Source: an uncultured Gammaproteobacteria bacterium (GTDB lineage Bacteria; Pseudomonadota; Gammaproteobacteria; Eutrophobiales; Eutrophobiaceae). Taken from it: 64,000 bases of DNA. Below the pieces are notes generated by a model that was not told the origin of the DNA, ran no database searches, and saw only the letters and a list, made by a program, of their open reading frames with translations. Where the stretch lies: contig CALSRS010000001.1 of the NCBI GenBank assembly GCA_943788815.1, forward strand, positions 836,069 to 900,068, given 5' to 3'. This document shows positions 59,941 to 64,000 of this stretch, one piece after another. Position 1 is the stretch's first letter. The number at the start of each line of letters is the position of its first letter. The translations under genes were made by a program, and so were the position numbers.

Positions 59941-60753
59941 TTATTTATCTCGAAGTTCAAAATTGACACGACATTTAAGACCTGCAGGTAAACGGTAACC
60001 AGGGTTTTCAAGTGTCAACCTGACACCAAAGGTACCACTTGCTGCATCAAGGACCTGATCTGCAATCTTCACATTTACCTCATGCACGCTGTTGAGTGGT
60101 CTAGCCAGTGTTACTGTTGCCTCGTCATCATTGGCAATCCTGCCAAAATATGCAGCGGGGATTACCGCCTCAATATAAAGCGGGTCAAGTTGCGCTATCT
60201 TCAATATTGCCTCTTCGCCCACGTATTCACCGGGGTCGACAAATGTCTCCACAACGATTCCAGTTAGAGGACTTGCTATCGTTTTCTGCCTTAACATCGC
60301 TTCTGTCTGTTGCATTTCATATTCATAGATTCTATTGTTAATTACGATTTCATCTTTTTCCTGTTCAGAAATGAGATTGCGTTCAAACAGATCAATATTT
60401 CGTTCTATGGTTTTTTGGCCATATTCAGTCTTCGCACGATTAAGGTTTAAGGTTGCTGTTTCCACATCTGATCGAAGTTTAAAAAGTATGTCCCCCTGCT
60501 CGACAATATCGCCACGATTGACCATTAATGACTCCAGAACACCCACCACAGGGCTGGCAATTTCTGCATCTATACTGGGCGTCAACAAGCAATCAACTTC
60601 CAACTTATTATCAGCGGAATTAGGGTAATACGATGCATCTTGTAACTCTGTTGACGCATCAGGTAGTTGTTTGACTTCTTCAGACACGGACAAGGCCGGC
60701 AAGCTAGCCAACAAGGCTGTGATTAATATCAAAATATATCTTTCTGATTTCAT
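59941..60753 (-). CDS. HlyD/RND-type periplasmic adaptor
   Basis: A 270-residue periplasmic adaptor protein. A signal peptide (YILILITALLASLPALSVS) is followed by a lipoyl-like domain (DAEIASPVVGVLESLMVNRG, GDILFKLRSDVE), a helical hairpin (about 95-150) and the second lipoyl half (TIASPLTGIVVETFVDPGEYV), then a beta-barrel region. The helical hairpin is short, as in RND-type adaptors. No RND pump or ABC exporter is adjacent. Its ATG overlaps the SecA-like stop (ATGA), tying it to that ATPase. Confidence 0.88.
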   Translation of the reverse strand: MKSERYILILITALLASLPALSVSEEVKQLPDASTELQDASYYPNSADNKLEVDCLLTPSIDAEIASPVVGVLESLMVNRGDIVEQGDILFKLRSDVETATLNLNRAKTEYGQKTIERNIDLFERNLISEQEKDEIVINNRIYEYEMQQTEAMLRQKTIASPLTGIVVETFVDPGEYVGEEAILKIAQLDPLYIEAVIPAAYFGRIANDDEATVTLARPLNSVHEVNVKIADQVLDAASGTFGVRLTLENPGYRLPAGLKCRVNFELRDK

Positions 60754-62732
60754 TCCAGGGCTCCGGAAAAAGCTAACATTTCGTTTAACTTAAGGTCATA
60801 TTCAAGAGTTGATAATCTTGCAAAGTAATTTTGCTGCTCAATAAATTCCTGCTCGATGCGAAGTGCCCCCATGGCCATTTTTTGGCCACCTGCTGTATCG
60901 ACGCCCAGGGACTCTGATGTGACCACCATACTTTTAGACCTCAAGGTTCTTAATGGCTGGTTTTCCAAAGCTAACAGCTTTTCAAAACTGCCTGGATCGC
61001 CCTGACGGGCACACCTTCCAGCTAGCTGGCGATCAACTCTGGCTGACTCATAATGTTCAGTGAGTATAACATGCAGTCCCCCTGCCCGCTCGACGTCCGG
61101 ATGCAATTTTATATCAGTCCCCCGGCCAGCCATATTGGTTGCCACCGTTACACGACCGGGCTGTCCTGCCTCTGCCACCACATCGGCCTCATGTTTATCC
61201 TGCTTGGCGCTAAGAACCCTGTGGTCGATACCCGCTTCCTCCAGGAATTGGCTGGCTACCTCTGAACTGGCAACTGAACTGGTACCAATCAATACCGATC
61301 TTCCTTGCTGAATCAATTCCTGGCAGTGATTAACCATACTATGCCACCTGGCTTCATCTGTTGCGAATACCCTTGGAGATAATATTTTGCGTTGCGATGG
61401 CTTATGGGTTGGAACCCTGGACACCGGTAACCGATAAACATTCCATAATTCCTTACGAACCTCCCATGCTGTACCGGTCATTCCAGCGAGAAATAAATAA
61501 CGACGAAAAAATTTCTGATAACTGATTCTTGCCAGTGTCGTTCGCTGACTGGTGAGTTCGCATTCCTCCTTGAGTTCAACCATCTGGTGTAACCCTTTTT
61601 CCCAGGAACGTCCTTCCATCACCCGGCCACTTAACGGATCGATAAGTTCGATTTTGCCATCTCTAACCAAGTAATCATGATCCGCACGATAAATAAAACG
61701 TGCCATCATTGCCTTGTGGATAATTTCCTCTCGTCGAATAGCCCCCTTCCACAACGGCCCCAGCGATTCACTGAGTTTACGAATTACCTGGGTTCCCTGC
61801 TCAGTCAACTCCACAGTACGCCGGTGTGTATCGACATTAAAATCCAGATTCTCCTCAAGCTTGTGGGAGAGACTGTATGCAGTCTCTAAAAACTCCTGCT
61901 CTTCTTCGTTCTTATGAACACCAGAAATTATCAATGGCGTTCTGGATTCATCTATCAGGACACTATCTACCTCATCTACCAGCGCAAAGTGCAGCCCCCG
62001 AAGTTGTAACTGTTTTTCCAGTTTCGTAGATTTTAAAAATTCGACCTGCATATTCAATGGTTGGCTATAATTGATTTTCATGCGGTCACGTAAATAATCA
62101 AAGACAAGTTCCTTGCCAGTGACATAGACAATATCCTGCATATAGGCCTGTCGTCTTTGCTGGGGAGTGCATTCATGAGTGATTATGCCTACGCTGAGAC
62201 CAAAACGCTGATAGAGAGGCTGCATCTCTTCGGCATCCCGTGCAGTGAGATAATCGTTAACCGTGATAACATGTACTGGCAATCCCGACAGGGCGGCACT
62301 GATAACCGGTAAGACTGCCGTTAATGTCTTTCCCTCACCGGTTTTCATCTCCGCAACACGCCCCTGCAGCAGAATCCAACCACCGATTAACTGGCAGTCA
62401 AAGTGTCTCATGCCAAGGGTGCGGGCAGACATTTCACGTATCAAGCCAAATTGCTGTGCGACCAATCTGTCATTAAACCCATAACGCCGGATTTGCATAC
62501 CCAGCTCTTTTGCCTGATTGACTAATTCTTCATCTGTCAGATTTATGTATCCGTCGGTCAGTTGATTCAGAGTTGAAATAAACCGCCGGCGACGTATCTT
62601 TAACCGCAAGGGGTGAAGTTCTATATGACCTATCAGTCTGAGTTGCAACCTGTCTAACCAGCCATATTTAGGGGTTTCACGTTCAGGCCGATGGCGATAA
62701 TCAGCAGGTGGATGATGGCAAGCGGTAAACAC
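60750..62732 (-). CDS. SecA-like ATPase, shortened (accessory SecA paralogue)
   Basis: A 660-residue protein homologous to the motor of the Sec translocase; cellular SecA is about 900. Visible are Walker A MKTGEGKT (129-136), the DEVD box (253-256 in LVDEVDSVLIDESRTPLI), FLAGMTGTAWEV, TNMAGRGTDIKLHPD and motif VI as GRCARQGDPGSFEKLL, where most SecA has GRAGRQGDPG. It ends soon after this motif, lacking most of the helical wing/IRA1 region and the C-terminal zinc tail. The start is a GTG directly after the M50-HlyD stop. It is thus a specialised paralogue, not the housekeeping SecA. Confidence 0.9.
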   Translation of the reverse strand: MFTACHHPPADYRHRPERETPKYGWLDRLQLRLIGHIELHPLRLKIRRRRFISTLNQLTDGYINLTDEELVNQAKELGMQIRRYGFNDRLVAQQFGLIREMSARTLGMRHFDCQLIGGWILLQGRVAEMKTGEGKTLTAVLPVISAALSGLPVHVITVNDYLTARDAEEMQPLYQRFGLSVGIITHECTPQQRRQAYMQDIVYVTGKELVFDYLRDRMKINYSQPLNMQVEFLKSTKLEKQLQLRGLHFALVDEVDSVLIDESRTPLIISGVHKNEEEQEFLETAYSLSHKLEENLDFNVDTHRRTVELTEQGTQVIRKLSESLGPLWKGAIRREEIIHKAMMARFIYRADHDYLVRDGKIELIDPLSGRVMEGRSWEKGLHQMVELKEECELTSQRTTLARISYQKFFRRYLFLAGMTGTAWEVRKELWNVYRLPVSRVPTHKPSQRKILSPRVFATDEARWHSMVNHCQELIQQGRSVLIGTSSVASSEVASQFLEEAGIDHRVLSAKQDKHEADVVAEAGQPGRVTVATNMAGRGTDIKLHPDVERAGGLHVILTEHYESARVDRQLAGRCARQGDPGSFEKLLALENQPLRTLRSKSMVVTSESLGVDTAGGQKMAMGALRIEQEFIEQQNYFARLSTLEYDLKLNEMLAFSGALE

Positions 62733-64000
62733 TTAAAAATCCAGCTTACGTAACAGGAGTCTTCTCATATTTCTGTACAGACGGTATCCGACCGGTTCCG
62801 GACTATGTTCAAAACGCGCATAGACCCTTTCACCAATTTTCTGGATGGGCAAATTTTCCAGGATCAGATCCAATAAGAATACCGTTTCAAATGATTCGGG
62901 TTGCTCCTGATTACCTGGATCCAATGCGAACTGTCCACCTCCAGATACGGATAATGCAGGACTTGGAAGAAGCTTTTGCGCGCTTGGTACCTGGTCAACT
63001 ATCAGTGCATGCATCTCATTATCAATATCTTCAGCTACTCTAACCTTCACAGCATTGAGGTCATTGCGGATGGCTTCGATATTATCCTGGGAGACTGCAA
63101 CTCTCACACGATAATCCCTGGAACCGAGCACATATCCCAATAAGGTTCCCCGTGGGATCATCCTGTTTTCTGAGTCCACAGGTACTATCATTTGAAATAC
63201 ACCCTGAATAGGACTCGTAACAGATAAACCTCTTTTTTCCTCCAAAACCTTGTCCAGTTGAGCACGGGCATGATTAACTTCTTGCAGGATTATTGACGCT
63301 TCGCTGAGACGGTTATCAGCAACAGCAATGCTATGCCGTGCCATCATTTCTTCCAAGCGCGCATCTGCCTGCTTAATTCTTGTATTAAGCTCATCATTTT
63401 CACTCACAAACAGAATATCTCCGGGCCTGACATTTTGTCCTGATGCCACATTGATTTGCGTTAAAAAACCAGTGCTTATAGCGTGTATTTGTGCATCATC
63501 GGGGACCCAGAATACACCATGGGCAACTGTCATTTTGGGATATGGAATGACAAAAAGAAAGGCTAAAACAGCGAGTGAGATAGTTGAGGTGACCGTCCAC
63601 ACTCTGGTGCGTTTTTGACGTAATTTTCTGTCCATAATAAGGTACCTGACAATATTTAAGAGTGGCTTACCAAACATATTATAAATTGAAAGAATGGCTA
63701 GAATAATACCGATAAAAAACAGCTTGCTCACCACGAATATGATTATGCTGAAGGTTATAAAAATACGGTATAGAAAACTGGTTATTGAGTACAGCACCAT
63801 CCATTTTGCCTCTGCGCTACTGTATGCAGCAGAGGGCTCATCTGTTAATCCAAACAAAAAACGGTTGCAAAGATAAGCTATCTGCTTATTACTACGCGCG
63901 CCAAGATTGGGTATCTCCAGTGCATCGGATAAGACATAATAAGCATCGAATCGTAGTAGCGGATTTCCATTGAACAGCAATGTGGAAACTCCCGCTATTA
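62733..64000 (-). CDS. M50-type peptidase/HlyD fusion membrane protein (partial)
   Basis: C-terminal 421 codons of a gene running off the window. The first part, STLLFNGNPLLRFDAYYVLS, matches the second metal-site region of the M50 site-2-type/YydH-like membrane peptidases (NPLLRFD). Several transmembrane helices follow (LYSITSFLYRIFITFSIIIF; FIGIILAILSIYN; ISLAVLAFLFVIP), then an HlyD-like module with lipoyl halves (IHAISTGFLTQINVASGQNV; VTSPIQGVFQMIVPVDSE) and a coiled coil. Such fusions occur with peptide or protein export. The upstream N-terminus with HExxH is outside the window, so catalytic competence is unknown. Confidence 0.82.
   Translation of the reverse strand, partial: IAGVSTLLFNGNPLLRFDAYYVLSDALEIPNLGARSNKQIAYLCNRFLFGLTDEPSAAYSSAEAKWMVLYSITSFLYRIFITFSIIIFVVSKLFFIGIILAILSIYNMFGKPLLNIVRYLIMDRKLRQKRTRVWTVTSTISLAVLAFLFVIPYPKMTVAHGVFWVPDDAQIHAISTGFLTQINVASGQNVRPGDILFVSENDELNTRIKQADARLEEMMARHSIAVADNRLSEASIILQEVNHARAQLDKVLEEKRGLSVTSPIQGVFQMIVPVDSENRMIPRGTLLGYVLGSRDYRVRVAVSQDNIEAIRNDLNAVKVRVAEDIDNEMHALIVDQVPSAQKLLPSPALSVSGGGQFALDPGNQEQPESFETVFLLDLILENLPIQKIGERVYARFEHSPEPVGYRLYRNMRRLLLRKLDF

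Overview
The window reads as a chromosomal segment of a proteobacterium with low-to-moderate GC, most likely a gammaproteobacterium. Supporting this are ubiquinone genes (coq7, ubiA), an OxyR whose two redox cysteines fall at the E. coli positions, a FolX-FolE-FolM pterin set, ZapE, SSB ending in DDDIPF, and the order hemW-rdgB-rph / yicC-gmk-rpoZ-spoT-ridA-recG-ubiA. I cannot name a genus from sequence alone.

Layout. 1-28.2 kb is core chromosome: folA-thyA-lgt, a DUF255 thioredoxin-like protein, GTP-type PEP carboxykinase, pgi, a PfkB sugar/nucleoside kinase, divergent uvrA/ssb, an LplT-like transporter, pyruvate kinase, a sulfite-reductase hemoprotein with its DUF934 partner, zapE, a membrane Zn-peptidase followed by the wreck of a Bem46-type hydrolase, rmuC, a HAD phosphatase, oxyR, a heat-shock pair (hsp20-degQ) with a visible sigma-32-type promoter, coq7, rplM-rpsI and tRNA-Gln(CTG). 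REP-like palindromes and two arrays of 7-bp tandem repeats sit in the gaps.

28.25-42.5 kb is accessory. A 46-bp copy of the tRNA-Gln 3' end at 34.86 kb bounds a 6.6-kb island that carries a 1598-residue secreted subtilase with a CFI-box C-terminus, a decayed IS481 element and no integrase. Beyond it lie a CIA30-family protein, a start-less pyrimidine-dimer glycosylase, an 82-bp IS30-derived mini-element, and a folX-folE-folM operon with a FAD oxidoreductase and a frameshifted DUF2256 gene. That set usually accompanies photolyase, which is absent here. An intact IS30-family element and a second truncated IS3 end close the region.

42.6-52.7 kb returns to core genes (heme enzyme, nucleotide pool cleaning, tRNA processing, stringent response, RecG, UbiA). 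At 52.96-54.46 kb a complete 1504-bp IS3-family element, without target duplication, joins two unrelated broken genes: a small secreted protein and a LEPR-XLL/DUF4347 giant exoprotein.

54.4-64 kb reads entirely on the minus strand and looks like an export locus. It holds an M50-peptidase/HlyD fusion (cut by the window end), a short SecA-like ATPase and a periplasmic HlyD adaptor in a tightly coupled operon, then a secreted amidohydrolase with a small membrane protein, then the truncated LEPR-XLL protein. A SecA paralogue coupled to HlyD-type and M50-type proteins beside a LEPR-XLL exoprotein is the best candidate here for an uncharacterised system.
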